Of a DNA stretch of 64,000 nt, positions 1-8,351 are shown piece after piece. The position numbers were made by a program, and so were the translations under genes. A model generated the notes under the pieces. That model had not been told where the DNA came from. It made no database searches and saw only the letters and a program-made list of their open reading frames with translations. The first letter of the stretch is position 1, and each line of letters starts with the position of its first letter. The stretch comes from Rhizobiaceae bacterium CPCC 101076. GTDB lineage: Bacteria; Pseudomonadota; Alphaproteobacteria; Rhizobiales; Methylopilaceae. Location of the stretch: the NCBI GenBank assembly GCA_003347645.1, contig QDFX01000018.1, positions 1-64,000 of the forward strand, in the 5' to 3' direction.

Positions 1-93
1 ACCGGCATCGCCGAACAGGGCAACCACACCGACCTCGTTGCCCGCCACGGAACCTACCGCCGGCTGCACGACGCGCAGCTCCTGGGTGCTTGA
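1..93 (+). CDS. C-terminal end of an ABC exporter ATPase (partial)
   Basis: The window opens in frame 1 inside a coding region of 30 residues that ends with TGA at 91-93. The residues IAEQGNHTDLVARHGTYRRL match the usual tail of type I ABC exporter ATPases (G-x-I-x-E-x-G-x-H-x-x-L), the segment after the H-loop where the ATPase domain finishes. The Walker motifs and membrane domain would lie upstream of the window. The substrate cannot be inferred from this fragment. Confidence 0.7.
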   Translation, partial: TGIAEQGNHTDLVARHGTYRRLHDAQLLGA

Positions 94-146
94 GGCTCCG
101 GCCGCGCGCTATAACTTCTCCAATCCCCCGCCTGATGGAGTGCCCG

Positions 147-2213
147 ATGTCGTCTGCCAACCCGCTGCTCGACGCCTGGAAGACGCCGTTCGAGGCGCCT
201 CCCTTCGACAAGATCACACCAGCGGATTACCGCCCGGCCTTTGACGCGGCGCTGGAGAAGCACCGCGCCGAGGTCGCCGCCATTGCCTCCTCGACCGAGG
301 AGCCGAGCTTCCAGAACGTCATCGAGGCGATGGAGGACAGCGGCCGCGCGCTCGATCGCGTCAGCTCCACCTTCTTCAATCTGGCGGGCGCACATACGAA
401 CGACGAACTCGAAGCGATCGAGCGCGACATGGCGCCGATCCTGTCGCGGCACGACAGCGAGATCTATCTCAACGACGAGCTATTCCGCCGCGTCGACGCG
501 CTCTACCAGCGCCGCGACCAGCTTTCGCTGACGCCTGAGCAGAACCGCGTCCTTGAGCGCTACCACACCGCGTTCGTCCGGTCCGGCGGAGGCAAGCCCG
601 AGGCGGTGAAGAAGCGCCTCGCCGAAATCTCCGAGCGCCTCGCGACGCTTTCCACCACCTTCGGCCAGAACATCCTGGCTGACGAACGCTCGTGGACGCT
701 CGTACTCGACAGCGAAGCCGATCTCGACGGCCTGTCCGAAGCCCAGATCGCCGCCGCGGCGAAGGCGGCCGAGGATCGCGGCCTCGCCGGCAAGCATGTG
801 ATCACGCTGTCGCGCTCCAGCGTCGAGCCGTTCCTGCAATCGTCCCGTCGCCGCGATCTACGCGAGAAGGCGTTCATGGCCTGGATTTCGCGCGGCGAGC
901 ATTCGGGCGCGAACGACAACCGGCCGCTCGTCGCCGAAATGGTCGCACTCCGGGCCGAACGTGCCCGCCTGCTCGGCTTCGAGACCTTCGCCGCCTACAA
1001 GCTCGACGACACGATGGCGAAGACGCCGGACGCCGTGCGCGGCCTGCTGAAACAGGTCTGGGCGCCGGCCAAGACCCGCGCCGCGAAGGAGCGCGCCGAC
1101 CTTCAGGAACTGGCGGCGCGGCAGGGCGACAATATCGAGATCGAGGCCTGGGACTGGCGCTATTATTCGGAAGCGCTGCGCCGCGAGCGCTACGATCTCG
1201 ACGATGCCGAGATCAAGCCGTACCTCCAGCTCGACCGCATCATCGAGGCCGCCTTCGACACCGCGACACGACTGTTCGGCGTCACCTTCAAGGAGCGCCA
1301 CGACGTGCCGGTCTATCACCCGGACGTCCGCGCCTGGGAAGTGACATCCGCCGACGGCAAGCATGTCGGCCTGTTCCTCGGCGACTATTTCGCCCGGCCG
1401 TCGAAGCATTCCGGCGCGTGGATGACGAGCTTCCGCAATCAGGAGCGGCTCGCGGGCGAGATCCGCCCGATCATCCTCAACGTGATGAACTTCTCGAAGC
1501 CGCCGGAGGGGAAGCCGGCGCTGATCGGCATGGACGATGCGCGGACTTTGTTCCACGAATTCGGCCACGGCCTGCACGGTCTGCTGTCCGACGTCACCTA
1601 TCCACTCGTCTCGGGCACGCATGTCTCGCGCGATTTCGTCGAACTGCCGTCGCAGCTCTACGAACACTGGCTGGAAGAACCGGAAGTGCTGAGCCGCTTC
1701 GCCGTCCACCACGAGACCGGCGAGCCGATGCCGGAAGCGCTGCTGTCGCGCCTCCTCGCGGCGCGGCGGTTCAACCAGGGCTTCGCGACCGTCGAATACA
1801 CCGCCTCGGCGCTCGTCGATCTCGAATTCCATCTCCTGCCGAGCGCCGACGGCCTCGACCCGATCCGCTTCGAGCGCGACGTACTGGAGAAGATCGGCAT
1901 GCCGCGCGCGATCGTGATGCGCCATCGCACGCCGCATTTCTCGCACGTGTTCTCGGGCGGTTATTCGGCCGGCTATTACAGCTATCTCTGGTCCGAAGTG
2001 CTCGATGCCGACGCGTTCGACGCCTTCAAGGAAACGGGCAACATCTTCGACCCGACCACTGCGACGAAGCTCCGGGACTACATCTACTCCGCAGGCGGCC
2101 GGCAGGATCCGCACGACGCGTATCGCAACTTCCGCGGCCGCGACGCCTCGCCGGAAGCGCTGCTGAAGAAGCGCGGTCTCAACGCCGTCGATCTCGCCAC
2201 AGCCGAGGTCTGA
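147..2213 (+). CDS. M3 family oligopeptidase (Dcp/oligopeptidase A type)
   Basis: A cytoplasmic zinc metallopeptidase of 688 residues, the usual size for the M3A family (peptidyl-dipeptidase Dcp, oligopeptidase A), which degrades short peptides. The zinc motif HEFGH is at residues 470-474, followed by the conserved GLHGLLSD stretch. A downstream Glu in FVELPSQLYEHW would be the third ligand. I chose the ATG at 147 because GGAG lies six bases before it. The same frame is open back to 90, with another ATG at 135, but neither has a ribosome site. A 13-bp stem-loop follows the stop. Dcp and OpdA cannot be separated by eye. Confidence 0.93.
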   Translation: MSSANPLLDAWKTPFEAPPFDKITPADYRPAFDAALEKHRAEVAAIASSTEEPSFQNVIEAMEDSGRALDRVSSTFFNLAGAHTNDELEAIERDMAPILSRHDSEIYLNDELFRRVDALYQRRDQLSLTPEQNRVLERYHTAFVRSGGGKPEAVKKRLAEISERLATLSTTFGQNILADERSWTLVLDSEADLDGLSEAQIAAAAKAAEDRGLAGKHVITLSRSSVEPFLQSSRRRDLREKAFMAWISRGEHSGANDNRPLVAEMVALRAERARLLGFETFAAYKLDDTMAKTPDAVRGLLKQVWAPAKTRAAKERADLQELAARQGDNIEIEAWDWRYYSEALRRERYDLDDAEIKPYLQLDRIIEAAFDTATRLFGVTFKERHDVPVYHPDVRAWEVTSADGKHVGLFLGDYFARPSKHSGAWMTSFRNQERLAGEIRPIILNVMNFSKPPEGKPALIGMDDARTLFHEFGHGLHGLLSDVTYPLVSGTHVSRDFVELPSQLYEHWLEEPEVLSRFAVHHETGEPMPEALLSRLLAARRFNQGFATVEYTASALVDLEFHLLPSADGLDPIRFERDVLEKIGMPRAIVMRHRTPHFSHVFSGGYSAGYYSYLWSEVLDADAFDAFKETGNIFDPTTATKLRDYIYSAGGRQDPHDAYRNFRGRDASPEALLKKRGLNAVDLATAEV

Positions 2214-2218
2214 ACACC

Positions 2219-2249
2219 CGCCGAAGTGAATTTTGCATTCACTTCGGCG
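2219..2249 (+). terminator. Stem-loop after the M3 peptidase gene
   Basis: A perfect 13-bp stem (2219-2231 with 2237-2249) closes a 5-base loop six bases after the stop codon. There is no T-tract, so it is either a weak terminator or an mRNA 3'-end stabiliser. Confidence 0.5.
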
Positions 2250-2290
2250 CTTCCGGCAGCCTACACTCAGGCTTCACTCTGGGAGGAACG

Positions 2291-3265
2291 ATGTCGAAGC
2301 CCGACGTGCTGATGCTGAACGCCATGCGCCCCTTCGTGGAGGGCGCGCTGTCTCCCTCCTTCGAAATCCATCGTCTGTGGGAAGCGCCTGACCCGAATGC
2401 GCTGATTGCCGAGGTCGGTCCGCGTATCATGGCGATCACCGGTTTCGGCGGGCGTATCCCGCGCGAGTTGATCGAGCGGCTGCCGGAGCTGAAGATCATC
2501 TCGACGTCGAGCGTCGGCTATGACGGCATCGACGTGAAGGCCGCCGCCGAGCACGGCGTGGTCGTCACCAACACCCCGGACGTGCTGACCGACGAGGTCG
2601 CCGACCTCGCGCTCGGCCTGCTGCTCGCGACGATCCGCGAGATCCCGCGCGCCGAACATCACCTGCGCTCGGGGCAGTGGCCGCGGGGCACGTATCCGCT
2701 CACGACGACGTTGCGCGGCCGCAAGGTCGGCATCATCGGCCTCGGCCGCATCGGCAAGGCGATCGCCCAGCGCGTTGCGGCGTTCGACGTGCCGGTGTCC
2801 TATTACGGTCGACACAAGCAGGCCGGCGTCAGCTACCCCTATGTCGACTCGCTTCTCGGGCTCGCGAAGGATGTCGACGTCCTGATCTGTGTCGCGCCAG
2901 GTGGCGCGGAGACGCAACGCATGATCGGTCGCGAGGTCTTCGAGGCGCTTGGACCGAACGGGATTTTCATCAATGTTGGCCGCGGCTCGGTCGTCGACGA
3001 GGCAGCGCTTGTCCACGCGCTGAGGAACGGCACGATCCTGTCGGCCGGCCTTGATGTCTTCGAGAATGAACCGCATGTCCCGGCGGAGCTGATCGCCCTG
3101 CCGAACGCGGTTCTGCTGCCGCATGTCGCATCGGCCTCCGACCATACCCGCGATGCAATGGCGAAGCTCGCCGTCGACAATCTGCTGGCCTGGGCAAAGG
3201 GAGAGGCGCCCCTGACGCCGGTGCCAGAAACGCCATGGCCGCCCGTAAAGGCCGGGGTGATCTAG
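2291..3265 (+). CDS. D-2-hydroxyacid dehydrogenase (glyoxylate/hydroxypyruvate reductase-like)
   Basis: A 324-residue NAD(P)-dependent D-isomer-specific 2-hydroxyacid dehydrogenase. The Rossmann motif GLGRIGKAIAQR lies near residue 150. The GRHKQ segment after the second beta strand carries an Arg typical of NADP-preferring members. The catalytic Arg is expected in the substrate-domain loop, the Glu is in DVFENEP and the His is in LLPHVASAS. GGGAGGA precedes the ATG with ideal spacing. Glyoxylate or hydroxypyruvate reduction is the likely role from family resemblance, and the nearby glycolate oxidase genes fit C2-acid metabolism, but the substrate is not proven. Confidence 0.88.
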   Translation: MSKPDVLMLNAMRPFVEGALSPSFEIHRLWEAPDPNALIAEVGPRIMAITGFGGRIPRELIERLPELKIISTSSVGYDGIDVKAAAEHGVVVTNTPDVLTDEVADLALGLLLATIREIPRAEHHLRSGQWPRGTYPLTTTLRGRKVGIIGLGRIGKAIAQRVAAFDVPVSYYGRHKQAGVSYPYVDSLLGLAKDVDVLICVAPGGAETQRMIGREVFEALGPNGIFINVGRGSVVDEAALVHALRNGTILSAGLDVFENEPHVPAELIALPNAVLLPHVASASDHTRDAMAKLAVDNLLAWAKGEAPLTPVPETPWPPVKAGVI

Positions 3266-3432
3266 CGGGCGCCGTCAGGGGTGCGGTGCACGAAAAGATC
3301 GTAGCCGCACAGCACGACGCAGACGACCAGGACAGAGCCGAGGTCGAGCCTCGGCACATAGCTGATCAGTACCCCGAGAAATGCGCACAAGAGCGCGAAT
3401 GCGAGGACCGACAGCAGGTGTTGCAGCATCAT
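3262..3432 (-). CDS. Small two-helix membrane protein, last gene of the TRAP operon
   Basis: A 56-residue protein beginning MMLQHLLSVLAF and ending RTPDGAR. It has two hydrophobic segments (about residues 3-25 and 31-46) separated by a short polar turn. GAGGAG lies seven bases before the ATG at 3432, and a second in-frame ATG is at 3429. It starts 41 bases after the TRAP large permease stop on the same strand, so it probably belongs to that operon. Its stop codon overlaps the convergent dehydrogenase stop. I do not recognise the family. An accessory role in the transporter is only an inference from position. Confidence 0.65.
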   Translation of the reverse strand: MMLQHLLSVLAFALLCAFLGVLISYVPRLDLGSVLVVCVVLCGYDLFVHRTPDGAR

Positions 3433-3473
3433 CTCCAGTCTCCTCGATAGGCGTTAACGTGCCCGCTCCACAG

Positions 3474-4892
3474 TTACCTGCCATAGAAGCTGTTCGGCAG
3501 GTAGAAGACTGTCTGCGGGAACAGATAGAGCAGCGCCATGCACAAGAACACCATTCCGAGGAACGGCATCACGCCTCGGAAAATCTCCGTGAGTTTCACA
3601 TCCGGCGGCGCAATGCCCTTCAGATAATAAGCCGACATCGCCATTGGCGGCGTCAGGAACGAGGTCTGGAGGTTGACCGCAACCAAAACGCCGAAGAACA
3701 GCGGATCGATGTTGAAGAGCGGCAGGAGCGGCAGGAAGATCGGCACGAAGATGATGATGATCTCCGACCACTCCAGTGGCCAGCCGAGCAGGAAGATGAT
3801 GAGCTGCGCCATCAGCAGGAACTGCAAAGGCGTCAGATTGAGGCCGCGCACGAATTCCGAAATGATCTGCTCGCCGCCGAGATATGAGAAGACAGACGAG
3901 AAGACGTAAGAACCAACGAACAGCCAGCAGACCATGGCTGTCGTGCGGACGGTGAGATAAACGGCCTCGCGAAGCCGCTGGAAGGTCAGCGCGTGGTAGG
4001 CGACGGCGAGGATGAGCCCGCCCAGTGCGCCTATGGCGGCCGCCTCCGTCGGTGTCGCAAGTCCAAACAGGATCGAGCCAAGAACGGCCAGGATGAGAAC
4101 AGCGAGCGGCAGGAACGACGTTACGACCATAAAGATCAGCCGGCCGTAGGGCACGTCGGGGACCTCATCCTTGGTGGGTCGCGGCGCCGAGCTCGGCTGG
4201 AGGAGCGACCGCGCCACCACGTAAACAAGATAGAGCCCGACGAGAATGAAGCCGGGCACCAGCGCCCCCGCGTAGAGCTTCACGATCGAGACGCCTGACG
4301 CCGCCGCATATACGATCAGCATGATCGAGGGCGGGATCAGAATGCCAAGCGTGCCGCCGGCGCAAATGATGCCGGCTGCAAACGACTTGTCGTAGCGCGC
4401 CTTCAACATTGCGGGCAATGCGAGCAGGCCCATCAATGTCACGACAGCTCCAACGATGCCGGTCGCCGTGGCAAACAGCGCGCAGGTGACGAGCGCCGCG
4501 ACACCCATCGAGCCGGGAATGTTTTTCGAGGCGATGTTCAGCGTGGTGAAAAGACGGTCGACAATGTTGGCGCGTTCTACGATGTAGCCCATGAAGAGGA
4601 AGAGCGGCACTGCCGTTAGCACCTCATTGCTCATCACGGAGTAAGTCTGGTTTATGAAGAGATCGAAGATGCGGTTGTTGAAGAACCCCTCGATCCAGAG
4701 CGACACGCTGTCATACGAGGACGCGGTGTCCTGCAGCCGATTGTATGCGCGCCACATCCGTGCAGGCTCGAAATAGGCGTAGTAGCCGAAGCCGACCCCC
4801 ATCGCCATGAGCGTAAAAGCGATGGGGAACCCGAGAAACACGAAGACGATGAACAGCCCCAGCATCGTCAGGGCGATTTGCGGATCGGTCAT
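3474..4892 (-). CDS. TRAP transporter large permease (DctM type)
   Basis: The 472-residue large membrane subunit of a tripartite ATP-independent periplasmic transporter, which carries solute across the inner membrane with a sodium or proton gradient. About a dozen hydrophobic segments are visible, with DctM-typical stretches such as GGTLGILIPPSIMLIVYAA and the closing LTPPMAMSAYYLKGIAPP. The ATG at 4892 overlaps the stop of the small permease as ATGA, so translation is coupled. The frame is open far upstream, but those codons are the shadow of the small-permease gene. The length has an enlarged middle section, as in 2-oxo/2-hydroxy monocarboxylate TRAP systems. Confidence 0.95.
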   Translation of the reverse strand: MTDPQIALTMLGLFIVFVFLGFPIAFTLMAMGVGFGYYAYFEPARMWRAYNRLQDTASSYDSVSLWIEGFFNNRIFDLFINQTYSVMSNEVLTAVPLFLFMGYIVERANIVDRLFTTLNIASKNIPGSMGVAALVTCALFATATGIVGAVVTLMGLLALPAMLKARYDKSFAAGIICAGGTLGILIPPSIMLIVYAAASGVSIVKLYAGALVPGFILVGLYLVYVVARSLLQPSSAPRPTKDEVPDVPYGRLIFMVVTSFLPLAVLILAVLGSILFGLATPTEAAAIGALGGLILAVAYHALTFQRLREAVYLTVRTTAMVCWLFVGSYVFSSVFSYLGGEQIISEFVRGLNLTPLQFLLMAQLIIFLLGWPLEWSEIIIIFVPIFLPLLPLFNIDPLFFGVLVAVNLQTSFLTPPMAMSAYYLKGIAPPDVKLTEIFRGVMPFLGMVFLCMALLYLFPQTVFYLPNSFYGR

Positions 4893-5473
4893 GGATGAGC
4901 GTCGCTTTCTGCTTTCGTTGCCTCGTTGAGCAGCATGTCCTCGGTTTCGCGGACATCTTCCTCGGGCCGGTACCATTCGCCGGTCCGAATGCACTGTATG
5001 CACTTGCAGATTTCCGCGATGCCTTGAATGAACAAGAGCGCGCCTGCGACCGCCATAACGGTCTTGAACTGGAAGATTGGGATACCCGCCGGGCTGTTGA
5101 CGCTGACTTCGCCGTAACGCCAGGAGCGGGCGGCGTATCCGCCGCCGACGACGATGAGCGCCGTGACGCCCGGGAAGAAGAACAAGCAATAGAGCACGAG
5201 GTCGATCGACGCCTGCACGCGCGGCTTCCAGAGCCGGTAGACGAAATCGCCGCGCACATGCCCGCCGCGGGAAAGCGTGTAGGCCCCGCCCATCATGAAG
5301 AGCGTGCCATACATGATGAAGGAGACATCGAAAGCCCAAGGCGTCGGACTATTCAGAACGTAGCGGACGAACACTTCATAGCTCGTCCCGAACGTCATCA
5401 GGACGATGAGCCAAGCGAAGGTCTTACCGAACGCCGCCGACAGGGAGTCTGCGAAACGGATGAAAGAGAGCAT
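4889..5473 (-). CDS. TRAP transporter small permease (DctQ type)
   Basis: The 194-residue small membrane subunit of the TRAP system, with four hydrophobic segments and the DctQ-typical EVFVRYVLNSPTPWAFD near residue 40. I chose the ATG at 5473 because AAGGAA precedes it and the protein begins MLSFIRFADSL directly before the first helix. The open frame to 5587 runs into the binding-protein gene. It overlaps the large permease gene by four bases and lies 67 bases after the binding-protein gene, in the order binding protein, DctQ, DctM, small protein. Confidence 0.93.
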   Translation of the reverse strand: MLSFIRFADSLSAAFGKTFAWLIVLMTFGTSYEVFVRYVLNSPTPWAFDVSFIMYGTLFMMGGAYTLSRGGHVRGDFVYRLWKPRVQASIDLVLYCLFFFPGVTALIVVGGGYAARSWRYGEVSVNSPAGIPIFQFKTVMAVAGALLFIQGIAEICKCIQCIRTGEWYRPEEDVRETEDMLLNEATKAESDAHP

Positions 5474-5540
5474 GAATTCGGTTCCTTGCAGAAGTGCCCG
5501 GCGGCGAGAGCCGCCAGGCATTGCTACATTTCTGCGAGGT

Positions 5541-6692
5541 TCAGACCTTGGCTGGCAGCTTGCCGGGGAAGAAGTGCTCGTAAGCAAGCCTGTAATCGGG
5601 CGCGTTGAGGATTTCGTAGTACGTCACCCGCTCGACCCAGGCGCGCTGGCTGTCCAGCACCTTCTTGATGAACGGATCCTGCTCGAGCGGGCCGATCATC
5701 GCTGTCCAGGCATCGAGCTGCGCTTGAAGGATTTCGGACGACGTCTGGTGGATTTTAACGCCCTTCTCGTTCTGGAGCTTCTGCAGGTCGGCCGAATAAT
5801 TATCGAGGGCAAAGGCCGTGTTGTAGGTCGACACTGCCTCCACGCCGTATTCGACGATCGCCCGCAAGTCTTCCGGAAGATCCTCGAGGAAATCCTGATT
5901 GAACAGGAATTCGAACGCCTCGCTCGCCTGATGGTAGGATCCGAGATAGTAGTTCTTCGCGACGTCCTGGGAACCGAAGCGAATGTCGGACGACGGGTTG
6001 TTGAACTCGAAGGCGTCGATGACGCCTCGCTCCATGGCAGGCACAATTTCGCCGCCAGGAAGCTGTGCGACGCTCATCCCCATGGACTGGAACAGGTCGG
6101 CAGCAAGACCGACCGTCCGGTACTTGAAGCCCTTGACGTCCGCAACGGTGTTCACTTCTTTCTTGAACCAACCGAACGGCTGCGCCGGCATCGGGAAACC
6201 AAGCAGGCCGACGACCTTGAGGCCCATTTTCTCCTGCGTGAGCTCGCGATAGAGCTCGCGGCCACCGCCTTGGTAAAACCAGGACAGCATGGTCGTTGGA
6301 TTGCCGCCGAACACCGGACCGGTGCCGAATAGCGACGCCGCCTTGTTCTTTCCGTACCAATACGCGCAGACGGAGTGAGCGGCATCCAGAACGCCATCAT
6401 TTACGGCATCCATCACCTGGAAGGCGCCAACAACCGCGCCGGCAGGCAAAAGATCGATCTTGATGCGGCCGCCGGACATCTTCTGGACGCGATCGGCATA
6501 TTGTCCCGCCATCGTCTGCCAAATGTCAGAAGCCGGCCAGGACGACTGCATCTTCATCACGATGGGAGACTGCGCGACCACAACGTTCGGGGCTGCAACC
6601 GCAGCACCGGCCACGGCCGCGCCCGTCAGGAATTTGCGGCGACCGATGGAGCCCTTGTTCCCTGCCTCTTTATTGGGGTTCTCTTCACGCAT
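5541..6692 (-). CDS. TRAP transporter substrate-binding protein (DctP family, Tat-exported)
   Basis: A 383-residue periplasmic solute receptor. The N-terminus has a twin-arginine leader, RRKFLTGAAVAGAAVAAP, with cleavage likely after VVVAQ near residue 41. The mature part has the DctP signature around KGFKYRTVGLAADLF, where the Arg normally binds the substrate carboxylate, and EFNNPSSDIRFG in the cleft. The overall pattern resembles TakP and lactate-binding TRAP receptors. Divergence from the glycolate/lactate oxidase operon suggests a 2-hydroxy- or 2-oxo-monocarboxylate ligand. GAGGG precedes the ATG. Confidence 0.92.
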   Translation of the reverse strand: MREENPNKEAGNKGSIGRRKFLTGAAVAGAAVAAPNVVVAQSPIVMKMQSSWPASDIWQTMAGQYADRVQKMSGGRIKIDLLPAGAVVGAFQVMDAVNDGVLDAAHSVCAYWYGKNKAASLFGTGPVFGGNPTTMLSWFYQGGGRELYRELTQEKMGLKVVGLLGFPMPAQPFGWFKKEVNTVADVKGFKYRTVGLAADLFQSMGMSVAQLPGGEIVPAMERGVIDAFEFNNPSSDIRFGSQDVAKNYYLGSYHQASEAFEFLFNQDFLEDLPEDLRAIVEYGVEAVSTYNTAFALDNYSADLQKLQNEKGVKIHQTSSEILQAQLDAWTAMIGPLEQDPFIKKVLDSQRAWVERVTYYEILNAPDYRLAYEHFFPGKLPAKV

Positions 6693-6792
6693 GGGAGTCC
6701 CTCTGTTTTGCAGCGCTTTTTTGCGCTTGCTGGTTCGTTTCTTCCCTTTGCGCCGTGAGGCGCTTTATGTACGGTCACTTTCCGCGACCTGC

Positions 6793-6809
6793 GTGAATTA
6801 TGAATGCAC
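6793..6809. promoter_or_regulatory. Operator-like dyad between the TRAP and glc operons
   Basis: The 162-bp divergent intergenic region contains a dyad with arms GTGnATT and AATnCAC (6793-6809), centred 54 bases before glcD and about 109 bases before the TRAP binding-protein gene. The position suits a shared regulator. No regulator gene is adjacent and I cannot assign a family. Confidence 0.35.
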
Positions 6810-6854
6810 TTGTAGCGGGAAGCTAGACTTTATGATGAGACGCGGACGGAAAAG

Positions 6855-8351
6855 ATGAGCGGTCTCAAGATGCCTGCTCCGAATTCAGGCGTTTTGGCAC
6901 GTCGGGCGGAAATCGCGCGAGCTCTTTCCGCGATCGTGCCCGGAGAAGGCGTGGTTTCAACCCAGGACGGCATGCGTCCGTTCGAGACCGACGGGCTGAC
7001 CGCCTACCGCCAGATGCCGCTCGTCGTCGTGCTCCCCGAGACCACCGAACAGGTCTCGAAAGTTCTCCGCTACTGCCACGAAAACGAGATCCCGGTTGTG
7101 CCCCGCGGCTCAGGCACGTCCCTGTCCGGTGGAGCTATTCCGCTCGAGGATGGCGTGCTGCTGGCGATGACACGGTTTAACCGCGTGCTCGAGATCGACT
7201 ACGAGAACCGTGCGGTCACGGTGCAGCCCGGCGTCACCAATCTCGCTGTGACGAAGGCGGTGTCGGAAAAGGGATTCTACTACGCGCCCGACCCGTCGTC
7301 GCAGATCGCCTGTTCGATCGGCGGCAATGTCGCGGAGAATTCCGGCGGCGTGCACTGCCTGAAATACGGCCTGACCGCGAACAACCTGCTCGGCGTCGAA
7401 ATCGTGCTGATCTCGGGCGAAGTGGTTCGGCTCGGCGGCAAGCATCTCGATTCCGAAGGCTACGATCTGCTCGGTCTGGTGACCGGCTCGGAAGGCCTGC
7501 TCGGCGTCGTCACCGAGGTGACGGTCCGCATCCTGCAATCGCCGGAGACCGCGCGTGCGGTGCTGTTCGGCTTCGACACCTCCGAGGCCGGCGGGGCGGC
7601 GGTCGCGGCGATCATCGCGGCCGGCATCATTCCGGGCGGCATGGAGATGATGGACCGCCCGGCGATCCACGCAACAGAAGCCTATGTCGGCGCGGGCTAT
7701 CCGCTCGACGTCGAGGCTCTGCTGATCGTCGAGCTCGACGGCCCGAAGGGCGAGGTCGATCATCTGATCGGCGAGGTCGAGAAGATCGCGTCGGCCTGCG
7801 GCTCGGTCTATGTGCGGGTGTCACAGACAGAAGCCGAGCGCGCCGCGTTCTGGCTCGGCCGGAAGGCCGCGTTCCCGGCGGTCGGACGCCTCGCGCCGGA
7901 TTATCTCTGCATGGACGGCACGATCCCGAGGAAGACGCTGCCGCAGGTGCTCGCCGCCATGCGCGAGATGTCGGTGCATTACGGGCTCGAAGTCGCCAAC
8001 GTGTTCCACGCCGGCGACGGCAATCTCCATCCTCTGATCCTCTACGACGCCAACATCCCCGGTCAGCTCGACAAGGCCGAGGCGTTCGGCGCCGACATCC
8101 TGAAACTGTGCGTGAAGGTCGGCGGTGTGCTGACCGGCGAACACGGCGTCGGCATCGAGAAGCGCGATTTGATGGGCGAGATGTTCGACGATATCGACCT
8201 CAGCCATCAGCAACGGGTCAAATGCGCCTTCGACCCGCAGCATTTGCTCAACCCTGGCAAGATGTTCCCTGTCCTGCATCGTTGCGCCGAGCTCGGCCGC
8301 ATGCACGTTCACAAGGGTCAGTTGCCCCATCCCGATTTGCCCAGATTCTGA
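6855..8351 (+). CDS. glcD: Glycolate oxidase FAD subunit GlcD
   Basis: The FAD-linked catalytic subunit (498 residues) of membrane-associated glycolate dehydrogenase, which oxidises glycolate (and often D-lactate) to the 2-oxoacid. The PCMH-type FAD-binding signature PRGSGTSLSGGA is at residues 83-94. The C-terminal half has the GlcD/D-lactate-dehydrogenase motifs VFHAGDGNLHP and TGEHGVGIEK. The stop overlaps the glcE start by one base (TGATG). The glcDEF order and coupling are as in characterised glc operons. Confidence 0.95.
   Translation: MSGLKMPAPNSGVLARRAEIARALSAIVPGEGVVSTQDGMRPFETDGLTAYRQMPLVVVLPETTEQVSKVLRYCHENEIPVVPRGSGTSLSGGAIPLEDGVLLAMTRFNRVLEIDYENRAVTVQPGVTNLAVTKAVSEKGFYYAPDPSSQIACSIGGNVAENSGGVHCLKYGLTANNLLGVEIVLISGEVVRLGGKHLDSEGYDLLGLVTGSEGLLGVVTEVTVRILQSPETARAVLFGFDTSEAGGAAVAAIIAAGIIPGGMEMMDRPAIHATEAYVGAGYPLDVEALLIVELDGPKGEVDHLIGEVEKIASACGSVYVRVSQTEAERAAFWLGRKAAFPAVGRLAPDYLCMDGTIPRKTLPQVLAAMREMSVHYGLEVANVFHAGDGNLHPLILYDANIPGQLDKAEAFGADILKLCVKVGGVLTGEHGVGIEKRDLMGEMFDDIDLSHQQRVKCAFDPQHLLNPGKMFPVLHRCAELGRMHVHKGQLPHPDLPRF

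Noticed and set aside
692-3265. 857-codon plus-strand ORF spanning two genes
   Set aside because: The part before 2291 is an Arg-rich shadow of the M3 peptidase gene. Only the last 324 codons are a real protein.
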